Assembly (NCBI GenBank): GCA_009782875.1
Contig: WRIE01000023.1
Span: 1-43,688 of the forward strand
Direction: 5' to 3'
DNA from: Eubacteriaceae bacterium
GTDB taxonomy: Bacteria > Bacillota > Clostridia > Eubacteriales > Anaerofustaceae
Length of the DNA stretch: 43,688 nt
The position numbers were made by a program, and so were the translations under genes. This document shows positions 1-8,068 of the stretch, piece by piece. Below the pieces are notes generated by a model. That model made no database searches. It was not told where the DNA came from and saw only the letters and a list, made by a program, of their open reading frames with translations. How positions within the stretch are numbered: the first letter of the stretch is position 1; each line of letters opens with the position of its first letter.

Positions 1-106
1 TCGAATTGGTCTCTAGTTATGTCGCTTGGATATTTATTTCTCATATAATGGTAAACAGCCTTTTTAGCGTTATTATACCATTTATCGACATTTATGGACA
101 TATTAA

Positions 107-214
107 ACAGCCTCTAATACTGATGTTGTGGGCGTAACCAGGCACAAAGGCGTTTATACCATTGTCGAGGAAGCAGACTGTACAGGGGCTTCCAAGTGGG
201 GCAAACTAAAATAA
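107..214 (+). pseudogene. remnant of an SH3-like cell-wall-binding domain
   Basis: A short open frame without a start reads TASNTDVVGVTRHKGVYTIV and then EEADCTGASKWGKLK before a TAA stop. The pattern VVG..RKG.YTIVEE...WGKLK resembles the end of a bacterial SH3 repeat, as found at the C-terminus of secreted amidases and other cell-wall hydrolases. An in-frame TAA lies directly upstream, and nothing recognisable precedes it in the window, so this is at best the tail of a broken gene. The terminator at 238-276 follows it in the right place. The family call rests on motif resemblance only. Confidence 0.4.
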
Positions 215-237
215 TGCTCGGGCTGTATTAGCCTTGA

Positions 238-276
238 AAACCACGGATGCAGTTTTTTGCATCGATGGTTTTTTGA
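238..276 (+). terminator. intrinsic terminator
   Basis: GATGCA and TGCATC pair around a T-rich loop. CCA and TGG extend the stem past a two-base mismatch, and six T follow. It lies just after the SH3-like remnant and presumably ended that lost gene. Confidence 0.55.
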
Positions 277-532
277 TCTTTGCGCTTATATCATTTATAG
301 ACGTGCACAATAATCAAAGCATGAGCTTTCAACTCTCAAGTGTACATTTTGTCATCTTTTATGCAAATCTCGTATGCCCCACTGCGCTACGGCGCTGCGG
401 GGAGAAATAAACGCTCCACACGCTTACAAATGCAGTAATGAAGTCTTTGACATTTCTGCCCGCAAAAACAGCACAGACACGCTTTGCCGCGTCAGTGGGC
501 ATATCTGTGAACATGATTTTCTTTTTTATTGC
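277..532. other. no gene seen between the two terminators
   Basis: This stretch separates the SH3-like remnant and its terminator from the tmRNA terminator. Short open frames occur on both strands, but none has a ribosome site or a recognisable product. Confidence 0.5.
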
Positions 533-570
533 AAAAAAGCACGACAATGGTTTCCCATCATCGTGCTTTT
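533..570 (-). terminator. terminator of tmRNA
   Basis: On the minus strand AAAGCACGA pairs with TCGTGCTTT. The inner part of the stem is GATGG/CCAT, closed by a GAAA tetraloop, and a run of six T follows. It lies about 75 bases beyond the tmRNA 3' end on the same strand. A second small hairpin (GACGGC/GCCGTT, about 594-610) lies between them. Confidence 0.7.
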
Positions 571-646
571 ATCGATTGCTTCACAACCCACACCATAACG
601 GCAAAGCCGTCCTTTAGACAACAGGTGTGTTCGTGTAATATTGCTA

Positions 647-991
647 TGGTGGAGGCGAGGAGAATCGAACTCCTGTCCGAAAATAGTAAAACTCAAACAT
701 CTCCGGGTGCAGTCCATTGTATATTTTAACGCCGATTTGGACACTGGACAAACCTGTGCGGCGCGATTGCCTTATATTATCCGCTTAGGCACGTGTAGCG
801 GATAGGAGCCTGCTAAAATTTGAGGCCCGCCGGCCCTGCGCAGGAACAAAACCGGAAAGCCGTGCGGCGTTATGCCGCAAGTGCTAAATTATAGTTTTTG
901 TCGTTTAATTTTTAATGCTATTTTTAGAGATGGACAGCACATCTACCCGCTTTTTGAGCCCGCTTATCCCCGTCGAAACCATTGCGCCCCC
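647..991 (-). ncRNA. ssrA: transfer-messenger RNA (tmRNA)
   Basis: tmRNA rescues stalled ribosomes together with SmpB and tags the unfinished protein for proteolysis. The 5' end reads GGGGGCGCAATGGTTTCGAC, the standard tmRNA start, and the 3' end carries the T-arm GTTCGATTC and a CCA. The first seven bases pair with the seven before the discriminator A (one G-U pair), giving a complete acceptor stem. The tag frame ends ...NDKNYNLALAA and stops at TAA (870-872), then runs into a GC-rich helix. The resume codon is uncertain: the tag frame is open only from AAA-TTA-AAC onward. It lies 20 bases downstream of smpB on the same strand, the common smpB-ssrA arrangement. Confidence 0.96.
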
Positions 992-1011
992 AATTTAAGT
1001 TTAGCTGCTTG

Positions 1012-1473
1012 TCAGCTATCGCGCTTCATAGCGCGTTGTATGTCGCGGGAAGCATCCCGTTTTGCAGAGGTGTCCCGTTTGTCATACAATTTCTTGCCTT
1101 TTGCGATGCCAATGGTCAATTTAGCATAAGGCCCTTTGAAATGGATGTCAGTCGGGATCAGGGTGTACCCTTGCTTCTGGGTGACTTCCTTGAGCCTTCT
1201 AATCTCCCTTTTGTTTAAAAGGAGCCTGCGCACCCGCAAGGGGTCTTTGTTAAAGATGTTGCCTTGTTCATAAGGGCTGATATGCATTCCGGCGACAAAT
1301 GCTTCCCCGTCTTTTATATAGGCGAAGCTGTCTTTCAAATTAACCTTGTTTTGCCTGATTGATTTTACTTCCGTCCCATACAAGCTTAAGCCCGCCTCGA
1401 TTTTCTCTTCAATGTAGTACTCGTGGTAGGCGCTCCTGTTGTTTTGGATAAGTTTAAAGGCATCGTTTTTCAT
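1012..1473 (-). CDS. smpB: SsrA-binding protein SmpB
   Basis: SmpB binds the tRNA-like part of tmRNA, brings it to stalled ribosomes, and fills the empty decoding centre with its C-terminal tail. The 153-residue protein has the usual family length. It shows the N-terminal IQNNRSAYHEYYIEEKIEAG and the core GTEVKSIR, then KDGEAFVAGMHISPYE and KGKKLYDKRD. The basic C-terminal tail (AKRDASRDIQRAMKRDS) is the ribosome-channel extension. Its stop lies 20 bases before the 5' end of tmRNA, so protein and RNA partners are genetically linked and may share a transcript. Confidence 0.97.
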   Translation of the reverse strand: MKNDAFKLIQNNRSAYHEYYIEEKIEAGLSLYGTEVKSIRQNKVNLKDSFAYIKDGEAFVAGMHISPYEQGNIFNKDPLRVRRLLLNKREIRRLKEVTQKQGYTLIPTDIHFKGPYAKLTIGIAKGKKLYDKRDTSAKRDASRDIQRAMKRDS

Positions 1474-1569
1474 AATAAACTATTATACTGCCAAGCCAGC
1501 AACATGTCAAGCATATGTCAATGGCTGCATTGGCATATGCTTGATGGCCGATCACGCTAAACTGGGTTA

Positions 1570-1749
1570 TTATTGGCGTGACATTATCACTGTGACTTTG
1601 CTAGCTTGGAAGTAAATCCCGTTTCTTCCTTCTCTTTCGTCTTGCTCCGAGACAAAGACATGCTCAAGCTTGTAGCCTTCAGCTGCCCTGTCGTTTAAAA
1701 ATACTTGCAGTTTGCTCATGAATAAATCGCGTTCTACAATGAACTCCAT
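1570..1749 (-). CDS. small protein, DUF4177-like (59 aa)
   Basis: Starts MEFIVERDLFMSKLQVFLND and continues RAAEGYKLEHVFVSEQDERE, ending in ...KVTVIMSRQ. A strong site AAGGAGTG lies 8-9 bases before the ATG, and codon use is like that of its neighbours, so I take it as real. The pattern L..FLNDRAAEGYKLEHV, then a short loop and a hydrophobic strand (TVIM), resembles the DUF4177 group of about 55-65 residue proteins, whose function is unknown. It starts 37 bases after the stop of the N6 methyltransferase on the same strand and could be its operon partner. There is no signal peptide or membrane segment. Confidence 0.7.
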   Translation of the reverse strand: MEFIVERDLFMSKLQVFLNDRAAEGYKLEHVFVSEQDEREGRNGIYFQASKVTVIMSRQ

Positions 1750-1786
1750 ATCTTAGACACTCCTTAATTATATGCGGTGCATTCTT

Positions 1787-3544
1787 TCATTTAAGCGCGT
1801 TGCGTATGTGGGAAATATATGATCGCTTTACTTGGAAAATCTCGTAAACCAAGCCCTGGATATCATTATGGGCGCTTTCATCGCCACTTATAGCTTTTTC
1901 CGCAAGGGAATTTAGCATTAATTCTTCCTGCTCTCCAATATATGGAAAAGGCAGCCTCATCAAGTTGCTTTTAAGCACTTTCACTTGTCGAAAACGGACC
2001 TTGTTTATAAAATTAAACACATCCGAGTTTAAAAATGCCAAGGCAACATTAATATGCATATCCCCAAGCTGGGGCACCAGCAGGTTTGCGCTGTTTAGAA
2101 ACAAGCTGCCTGCCTCGTCAATCGCAAAAACAAGCTTTCCGGAAATGAACTTGTATGCCAGCTTTGGTTTCGCCCTATACAAACTATCAGGCGCTTTTTG
2201 CTGGAAGACAGTATTATGGTAGTCTACATAGCTCGAAGGCGCTGCCAGCATGTAGGGCCTTATATCCTTGCCCTTGTAGATAGGCTCATATCCTTCCAGC
2301 ATCTCGGCTGACAGCGTTTTTTTATTATCCCCAGTGACGATGCCCATACCCCAAACACTTGTCGCATCCAGGTTCCTGTGCCGCACTTTGTAAATGCCAT
2401 CCATAATCTCGAGGAAGGCAGGCTCACAGGTGTAGTAAGCAAATGTAGGCTTGTCGGCAATATCTTTCTGGCTGATTGTGTGGGCGGCGCCGTCCTTGGC
2501 CACCTCCACTTGCCAGAGACCGCTTGGCGACACATTTTTGATTTTGATCGCCACAACCCCAGTGTATACCCCAGAGAAGATTTTTCCAATAAGGGCAACA
2601 CTTATTATCGACACGTTTTGCGACAATATTTCTCTTAACCGGGAGTGCCTTGCAACATTTAAAAAAGCTTCTGGCAAAAGAAATGAGGCCACTGCCCCTT
2701 CAGCCAAGGTTTCCAGTGATTTGTAGACTACATGGGCAAAAGAGTCTTCCTTTTTGCCAAGCGATTCACCACGGGATAACGCTCCCCATGGCGGGTTTGT
2801 TCCAATAGTGTCAAACAAGACGCCTTCAAAAGGCTTTTCGGCTAAAAAATCACAATTTACTATATTTGGGCAAAAGCTATGGCTCTTGTATTTCACGATC
2901 AAATTGCACCGGGCAATCATGGCAGCGGTTGCGTCAATGTCGCACCCGTAGAGCAAAGCCGGATCGCTGCAGCCCTCCACGTTTAGCAGGATGCCGCCTG
3001 TGCCGCAGCATGGGTCCAGAAAATTCTCGCCCGCCAATATTTGGCCCGCGAGCAGTTTCACTGCCCCCAAAGGCGTAAAATAAGAACCGGAGATATTTTT
3101 CTCCCCTTCTGTTTTTGCAATTTGGTATACCATGCCAACAGGGTCAAACTCGTCAACTGGCACTTCACATTTGCAAAATGATGAATCGAAGGAGTGGCTG
3201 TGGAATTCTTCAAACCAAGCTGCCTTCCCATCAAGCGGCACCAGCGTGCCACCCCTGGCTTCTACCAGCCCATGGGCTTCCAAGAGTTTCAAACAAAGGG
3301 AATACATCGCATTGGCGGTGTTTTCGGATGCAACAACCAGATCTGCGAGAGCCTCAAGGGCGGGCATGTTTTTAGGGTTTGAAATATACTCCAATGGTAT
3401 TATTCTTTTTGCAGACAGCTTTTTATTTGCCCTGCGGGCGAAGCTCTCGCCATCTTTTTGGGTTTTATTTAGCCGGGCCCAATTGTTGAGGGTGTATTGT
3501 GATACAAATTCTCTATTAACATCCATAATTATATACATTTGCAA
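1787..3544 (-). CDS. orphan N6-adenine DNA methyltransferase
   Basis: Transfers a methyl group from S-adenosylmethionine to adenine in DNA. Residues 153-165 read GSYFTPLGAVKLL, the common entry to the N6_Mtase fold. Motif I (FLDPCCGTGG, about 175-184) binds AdoMet, and the catalytic motif IV is NPPW at 250-253. The last 200 residues (IYKGKDIRPYM..., LLVPQLGDMHINVALAFLNS, RFRQVKVLKSNLMRLPFP) look like a target-recognition domain of TaqI/Eco57I-type enzymes. At 585 residues it is complete. No endonuclease or specificity subunit is nearby, so it is either solitary or a relic of a restriction system. The ATG seven codons in (MDVNREF) is an alternative start. Neither start has a clear ribosome site, but a TATAAT lies only 6-7 bases before the inner ATG. 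Confidence 0.88.
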   Translation of the reverse strand: MQMYIIMDVNREFVSQYTLNNWARLNKTQKDGESFARRANKKLSAKRIIPLEYISNPKNMPALEALADLVVASENTANAMYSLCLKLLEAHGLVEARGGTLVPLDGKAAWFEEFHSHSFDSSFCKCEVPVDEFDPVGMVYQIAKTEGEKNISGSYFTPLGAVKLLAGQILAGENFLDPCCGTGGILLNVEGCSDPALLYGCDIDATAAMIARCNLIVKYKSHSFCPNIVNCDFLAEKPFEGVLFDTIGTNPPWGALSRGESLGKKEDSFAHVVYKSLETLAEGAVASFLLPEAFLNVARHSRLREILSQNVSIISVALIGKIFSGVYTGVVAIKIKNVSPSGLWQVEVAKDGAAHTISQKDIADKPTFAYYTCEPAFLEIMDGIYKVRHRNLDATSVWGMGIVTGDNKKTLSAEMLEGYEPIYKGKDIRPYMLAAPSSYVDYHNTVFQQKAPDSLYRAKPKLAYKFISGKLVFAIDEAGSLFLNSANLLVPQLGDMHINVALAFLNSDVFNFINKVRFRQVKVLKSNLMRLPFPYIGEQEELMLNSLAEKAISGDESAHNDIQGLVYEIFQVKRSYISHIRNALK

Positions 3545-4485
3545 TTCGGCGCTTCATGATGGTCCACAATGGAATTCAAATGCAACTCCATATTTTGGCA
3601 TTTTTGAACTATTAATGCGTTTGAAATGCCTGTTCCCTTGGTTTCAATGAATATAGCACGTGATATTCAACTTGATTTTAGCCTGGTTATCAACACTTAA
3701 AACGGCCTTGGCGCTATATTTTGATGTGTGCAAGCAAAAAGAGCCATGGCTTTAAAACAGGATATCCTTCGTCAATTATAACATACTCGGCTTGCCAAGT
3801 ACAAATTCGCTTATTCTCTCGAAAACGGGCCCGGCATCATTGTTTTTATCGATATAAACATGGTCATTTAATAATGGTACAAGTTATTCGCTATAATTCT
3901 ACATGTATGAATCCTAATTTTTAGTTATGAGTCAAAAGAATGTAGTCAAATTCTTTTCTTAACGTTATAAATTGCTAATCAATGAAGTTTTTCCATCTTT
4001 GTTAACATATAAAACAGATAGTAATAGAAAATTTTCTTTTTTTTCTTTTGATTTTATAACTAATCATATATAATTGTGAATGTAGATCTATTTAAATTCC
4101 TAACATTAAAATTTAAAAATTGAATGTCGATATATGTAATAAATTGCTACAAATCTAGTTCATTTTATAATTATAATGAAAATAGCTAAATATCTGGAAT
4201 ATCCAAAATCTCTGCAAGCGCAGCATAATACCAAACTACCATTCATTGTTTCCAGTTATTTGTAACTGCTATTTTCTTGAAGAATCACGCAGGAATGCCA
4301 AATATTTACGGCAATGACCGAAAACGTTCACATATTAGTAATTTGGTACTTTATGGTTTTGTTAATACATATCGCGCCAAATCGCAAATTATCAGTTTTA
4401 ACTAGCATTTTATGTCGATTCATAGTTGGATATTTGAATTAACAACGCTAAAAAACTGATATTACGACATATTTTTAGGAAATTT
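3545..4485. other. AT-rich region, no intact gene
   Basis: Nearly 1 kb without a supportable gene. It is markedly AT-richer than its flanks, above all from about 3,900 to 4,480, with many short A and T runs. One coding-like trace is visible at 3714-3883 on the minus strand (listed separately). The right end holds the promoter of the TetR-type gene. I saw no tRNA, CRISPR or clear long repeat. Confidence 0.5.
3714..3883 (-). pseudogene. unrecognised frameshifted coding remnant
   Basis: Reading the minus strand gives LVPLLNDHVYIDKNNDAGPV, then FERISEFVLGKPS. A one-base shift near 3777 continues as VIIDEGYPVLKPWLFLLAHI up to a TAG. Amino-acid composition and codon choice look like real protein, but there is no start and the family is not recognised. 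It may be the tail of a gene lost from this AT-rich gap. Confidence 0.3.
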
Positions 4486-4513
4486 TTGCAGTTTGGGACT
4501 ACTGCATTATAAT
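4486..4513 (+). promoter_or_regulatory. promoter of the TetR-type regulator gene
   Basis: A perfect TATAAT (4508-4513) has a TTGCAG 16 bases upstream. It lies about 21 bases before the ATG at 4535, which has its own ribosome site AAGGGTGG. Confidence 0.55.
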
Positions 4514-4534
4514 CATACTTAAGGGTGGTTAACT

Positions 4535-5200
4535 ATGAAGCAGGATTTAAGAATTATCAAAGGTCTTGAAACCAAAAAACGTATAATGGATTGCGCCAAA
4601 TACACCTTCCAGCGCTACGGCTACAAAGATGCGACAATAGTGGAGATTACGCATTCAGCTGGTGTTCCAATCGGTCTTTTTACTTACTATTTCAAAACTA
4701 AGAGCAACATTGTGAACCATGTGCACAATGATTATCTTGAAAAACTCCGCTCCACAATCATGTCCTATGACTGGATCAGGGATGAGACCCCTTTGTTGAC
4801 CCATTCAATCGAGAATTACATTTATTATGACAACATCCTCTCCGATGAAATGTCATCCAGGTTCTTTCTCGAAGTTTTGAGTGCGGACTTGCAAGCAGGC
4901 TTCCTTGACGAGACAGCGCGGGCTACCTATGAGGAGTATATCAGCTTTTATGATATATTCATCGATTCAAGCGAGCTCGATATCCTTGTCACCTTCAACT
5001 CTGGCGGCAAGAAGAAGCTGATAATGAAATACCTTGAAAAGCAATTGCAAATCGACCAGAGCCAGCTGGTCAACTTCATTGTCTTCAATGACATTGATTC
5101 CATAGCAATACCCGATGGGGAAAAACAGAGGGTGAAAGACAAAATAATCAAGAGGCTGCCTGAGATCGATGCAGCCGGAATAAACATGTTGTCCCAGTGA
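4535..5200 (+). CDS. TetR/AcrR-family transcriptional regulator
   Basis: A DNA-binding repressor-type protein of 221 residues. The N-terminal 60 residues show the TetR helix-turn-helix: KKRIMDCAKYTFQRYGYKDA, then TIVEITHSAGVPIGLFTYYF, and KTKSNIVNHV. The remaining 160 residues are a ligand-binding domain with no recognisable specificity. Ribosome site AAGGGTGG lies about 6 bases before the ATG. It stands alone, faces the methionine importer across a shared terminator, and follows an AT-rich gap, so its targets cannot be read from context; autoregulation is a guess. Confidence 0.85.
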   Translation: MKQDLRIIKGLETKKRIMDCAKYTFQRYGYKDATIVEITHSAGVPIGLFTYYFKTKSNIVNHVHNDYLEKLRSTIMSYDWIRDETPLLTHSIENYIYYDNILSDEMSSRFFLEVLSADLQAGFLDETARATYEEYISFYDIFIDSSELDILVTFNSGGKKKLIMKYLEKQLQIDQSQLVNFIVFNDIDSIAIPDGEKQRVKDKIIKRLPEIDAAGINMLSQ

Positions 5201-5273
5201 TTTGCTATTATTAATCTAAGCCCTAGCTTTGGCATCCAACTTATTTCAAAGAATTATTGTTTTGTTCTCTTGC

Positions 5274-5333
5274 AATACAATAAAAAACTAAGGTCCTCGA
5301 CTCCGTAATTGGACCTTAGTTTTTATTGTATTT
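5274..5333. terminator. bidirectional terminator
   Basis: A 22-base inverted repeat (5274-5295 with 5311-5332) centred on AAGGTCC...GGACCTT and flanked by A and T runs on both sides. It can end the TetR-type gene on the plus strand and the metNIQ-type operon on the minus strand. Confidence 0.85.
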
Positions 5334-5394
5334 TATCCTGCTTTTGTCTTGCTTTTAGCCGGGAATATGCCGGTACAGCATAGCTGCTTTTGGT

Positions 5395-6252
5395 TTAGAA
5401 AACAGGGACTACAGCTCCGCCATTATAAGTGTCCTCAAGATACTTTTTAACGGCATCGCCAGTTATTGCTTTTGCGAGAGCCAGGATTTCTGGGCGGTCA
5501 TCACCATTCCTAGTGACAACGATGTTGGCGTAAGTCGCTGCTGCAAGGGAGTTTTTGTCTTCCAATACGAGAGCGTCTGTGGCAACATCAAGGCCTGCGT
5601 CGATGGCAAAGTTGCCATTTATGACTGCAAAGTCCACATCAGGCAACACCTTGTTGATCATAGCTGCGTCTAGCTCGTTGAAACTGATGTTTCTCGGGTT
5701 TTCCACAATGTCATTAATAGTTGTAGACATGCCGGCGCCTTCAGCCAATGTGATTAGCCCAGCGCTTTCGAGGAGCATCAGCGCCCTGGCTTCATTTGTT
5801 GTGTCGTTTGGCACTGCAATTATTGCGCCGTCTTGAAGCTCTTCCAAGGTCGCCGTCCTTCCGGGATACAAGCCCAGGGGCTCGAAGTGGACGCCTACTA
5901 GGGCTACGAGGTCCATTCCGCGCTCTTCGTTGAAGCTGTCAAGGTAAGGCTGGTGCTGGAAGAAGTTCGCATCCAGCTCTCCTGCGTCAAGGGCAGTGTT
6001 CGGGATAACATAGTCTTGGAACTCTACTATTTCCAGCTCTATGCCTTCTTCAGCGAGCACTCCTTTCACTACTTCGAGTATGTCTGCGTGGGGCACTGGT
6101 GTAGCGCCGACCACCAACTTTACTGGCTCGCCGCTTCCGTTGTTGCCGCCTGTATTGGTGGTGGAGTTGTTGTTGTTTGTGCATCCGGCTGCAAATGCCG
6201 CAATTAGCAGCAATGCAAGCGGTAGCGCTCCGTAATGTTTTGCCTTTTTCAT
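5395..6252 (-). CDS. metQ: methionine ABC transporter substrate-binding lipoprotein
   Basis: The extracellular binding protein of a D/L-methionine importer. The ATG at 6252 is chosen because it begins a clean lipoprotein signal peptide (MKKAKHYGALPLALLLIAAF) ending in the lipobox AAGC, with Cys24 as lipidation site; a longer upstream frame would bury this signal. GAAGGGG lies about 13 bases before the start. An Asn/Thr/Gly-rich linker follows, then the NlpA/MetQ domain (VKLVVGATPVPHADILEVVK; DANFFQHQPYLDSF). About 285 residues is typical. It is the last gene of the metN-metI-metQ set. The exact ligand is inferred from the operon; other NlpA-family ligands are possible. Confidence 0.93.
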   Translation of the reverse strand: MKKAKHYGALPLALLLIAAFAAGCTNNNNSTTNTGGNNGSGEPVKLVVGATPVPHADILEVVKGVLAEEGIELEIVEFQDYVIPNTALDAGELDANFFQHQPYLDSFNEERGMDLVALVGVHFEPLGLYPGRTATLEELQDGAIIAVPNDTTNEARALMLLESAGLITLAEGAGMSTTINDIVENPRNISFNELDAAMINKVLPDVDFAVINGNFAIDAGLDVATDALVLEDKNSLAAATYANIVVTRNGDDRPEILALAKAITGDAVKKYLEDTYNGGAVVPVF

Positions 6253-6286
6253 TTTTGTTTTTTTCCCCTTCTTTTTTGCGTGTTTG

Positions 6287-6955
6287 TCACTTTCTTTTAT
6301 CCCTGCTAAAAGCCAGTTTAAAACCGACTTGTTGGAAAATCTGCACAATGAGGACTAGCAAGATGACTGTGGCGGACATGATATCATTGCGCCTGCGGTA
6401 ATAGCCATATCTAGTTGCGATATCGCCAAGGCCGCCTCCCCCCGTGAACCCTGCAAGGGCTGAGTAGCCCAAAATGGTGGTCATGGCAATTGACGCGCCT
6501 GTGACCAGTGAGGGCAATGACTCAGGCAGCAGCACTTTCATTACAATTTGCATTATGCTTGCGCCCATGGATTCCGCAGCCTCGACCATCCCCTTGTCTA
6601 CCTCGTTGAGGCTGGACTCCACTACCCTGGAAATAAATGGGGCTGAAGCTATGACCAAAGGCACTACAGTAGGCTTGTAGCCCAAGGTGGTGCCTGCCAC
6701 TTTCCTTGTGAAAGGAATGACAGCGACTAGCAAGATCAAAAACGGCACCGACCTGATAAAGTTTATGGCAAAGTTCAAAAGGGAGTTGAGGGCTTTCATA
6801 GGGTACAGCCCGCCGTCAGCGGTCAACACCAATATGGTGCCCACCGGAAGGCCGATGATGTATGCATAAAAAGTTGAGACGACAGTCATATACAAAGTCT
6901 CCCAAATGCCCACAAGCACCATTTTGACAATAGGGTTTAATAATAATTCCTTCAT
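6287..6955 (-). CDS. metI: methionine ABC transporter permease
   Basis: Membrane subunit of the importer, 222 residues with five to six hydrophobic segments. It carries the binding-protein-dependent permease loop (EAAESMGASIMQIVMKVLLPESLPS), with the EAA...G motif that contacts the ATPase. The N-terminus (ELLLNPIVKMVLVGIWETLY) and GYSALAGFTGGGGLGDIATR are typical of MetI. It lies 4 bases after metN and 34 bases before the metQ start, so the three are co-transcribed. Confidence 0.94.
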   Translation of the reverse strand: MKELLLNPIVKMVLVGIWETLYMTVVSTFYAYIIGLPVGTILVLTADGGLYPMKALNSLLNFAINFIRSVPFLILLVAVIPFTRKVAGTTLGYKPTVVPLVIASAPFISRVVESSLNEVDKGMVEAAESMGASIMQIVMKVLLPESLPSLVTGASIAMTTILGYSALAGFTGGGGLGDIATRYGYYRRRNDIMSATVILLVLIVQIFQQVGFKLAFSRDKRK

Positions 6956-6959
6956 GTGT

Positions 6960-7967
6960 TTATATAGCCTCGACTTTCAGGCCTTTGCTTTCAATATACC
7001 TTATTACCTCAACCGCCTTGTGCCCTTGGCTTGGAAGCTGCAATAGCATATGCCCAAAAGCCTTGCCATCAATATCCCTAGTCTCTGCATGCATAATATT
7101 GACCAGGCAGTTGCAGTGGAGGACTGCGCCTGCGATAATTGGCTCGTAAGACGAGTTGCCGTCAAAAATCACCCTGACCATGCCGTCGCCCAAAAGCGCG
7201 CCGGTCTCAAGGCTGTCATCTTGCTGGGCATAAATGAGTTTTTTAGCCGCAATGGTTTTTGGGCTTTTGAAAACTTCCACCACATCGCCGGACTCTGCCA
7301 AAAAACCGTCATCGACTATTGCCATTTTGTTGCAGTAGCGCTCTACAATGCCCATTTCGTGGGTCACAATCACGATTGTGACGCCTAAAGTCTCATTAAT
7401 CGACTTGAGGAGCGAGAGAATCGATGTTGTTGTGGCAGGGTCAAGGGCAGATGTCGCCTCATCGCACAGCAATACATCAGGGCTGTTGGCGAGCGCCCTT
7501 GCTATAGCCACCCGTTGTTTCTGGCCTCCTGAAAGCTGGGAAGGGTAAGCGTGCAGCTTGTCTTCCAGCCCAACAATCTCCAACAATTCCCTTGCCCTGG
7601 CTTTCGCCTGGTTTTGGGGGACTTTGGAGATCTCAAGGGGGAACAACACGTTTTTCTCCACAGTCTTTTGCATCAGCAAGTTGAACTGTTGGAAAATCAT
7701 GCCCATTTTACGCCGTGCTACCAGCAACTGCTTCCTGCTAAGGGAAGAGAGGTCCACTTCTTCGAAAAACACTGTGCCGCTAGTCGGTTTTTCAAGGAAG
7801 TTCAGGCACCTAACCAAAGTGGACTTTCCGGCGCCGCTCCTGCCGATAACACCAAAGATGTCATTTTTGCCTATTGAGAAGGTGATATCTTTTAAGGCAG
7901 ATATTTTTCCTTCGGGCGAGTCAAATATTTTGGTGACATCCTGGAGCCTAAAGATTTCTGAAGGCAT
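6960..7967 (-). CDS. metN: methionine ABC transporter ATP-binding protein
   Basis: The ATPase that powers methionine uptake. Walker A is GRSGAGKST (42-50), the signature is LSGGQKQR (145-152), and Walker B LLCDE ends at residue 170. The C-terminal about 80 residues form the NIL (ACT-like) domain, in which methionine binding inhibits transport in known MetN proteins. The ATG at 7967 is preferred over an upstream TTG because GAGGAA sits 7 bases before it, and this ribosome site would lie inside the longer reading. First gene of the operon; its leader carries a terminator-like hairpin between two promoter-like elements. Confidence 0.94.
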   Translation of the reverse strand: MPSEIFRLQDVTKIFDSPEGKISALKDITFSIGKNDIFGVIGRSGAGKSTLVRCLNFLEKPTSGTVFFEEVDLSSLSRKQLLVARRKMGMIFQQFNLLMQKTVEKNVLFPLEISKVPQNQAKARARELLEIVGLEDKLHAYPSQLSGGQKQRVAIARALANSPDVLLCDEATSALDPATTTSILSLLKSINETLGVTIVIVTHEMGIVERYCNKMAIVDDGFLAESGDVVEVFKSPKTIAAKKLIYAQQDDSLETGALLGDGMVRVIFDGNSSYEPIIAGAVLHCNCLVNIMHAETRDIDGKAFGHMLLQLPSQGHKAVEVIRYIESKGLKVEAI

Positions 7968-7985
7968 TCGCTGTTTCCTCAAATC

Positions 7986-8068
7986 AAATTAACAATAATA
8001 GCCTTTATGTCAAAAAAACCGAAGTTTTTCCTGAACTTCAGGTTAGCCTATTATGAAGCCTATGTCAA
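7986..8068 (-). promoter_or_regulatory. metNIQ leader: two TTGACAT promoter-like elements
   Basis: On the minus strand TTGACA (8063-8068) is followed 17 bases later by TAACCT. A second TTGACA (8008-8013) is followed 16 bases later by TAATTT (7986-7991). The sequences after the two -35 boxes are similar (TAGGCT and TAAAGGCT). A terminator-like hairpin lies between them. A start from the inner element would leave only about 12 bases of leader, so which one is used is unclear. Confidence 0.4.
8012..8039 (-). terminator. terminator-like hairpin in the metNIQ leader
   Basis: GAAGTT pairs with AACTTC around a 7-base loop on the minus strand, followed by GG and seven T. It points toward metN, so it could act as an attenuator for transcripts starting at the outer promoter. 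No SAM riboswitch or T-box signature was found with it. Confidence 0.5.

Noticed and set aside
1787..4485. Complete restriction-modification system
   Set aside because: The methyltransferase is clear but no endonuclease or specificity gene can be read on either side.
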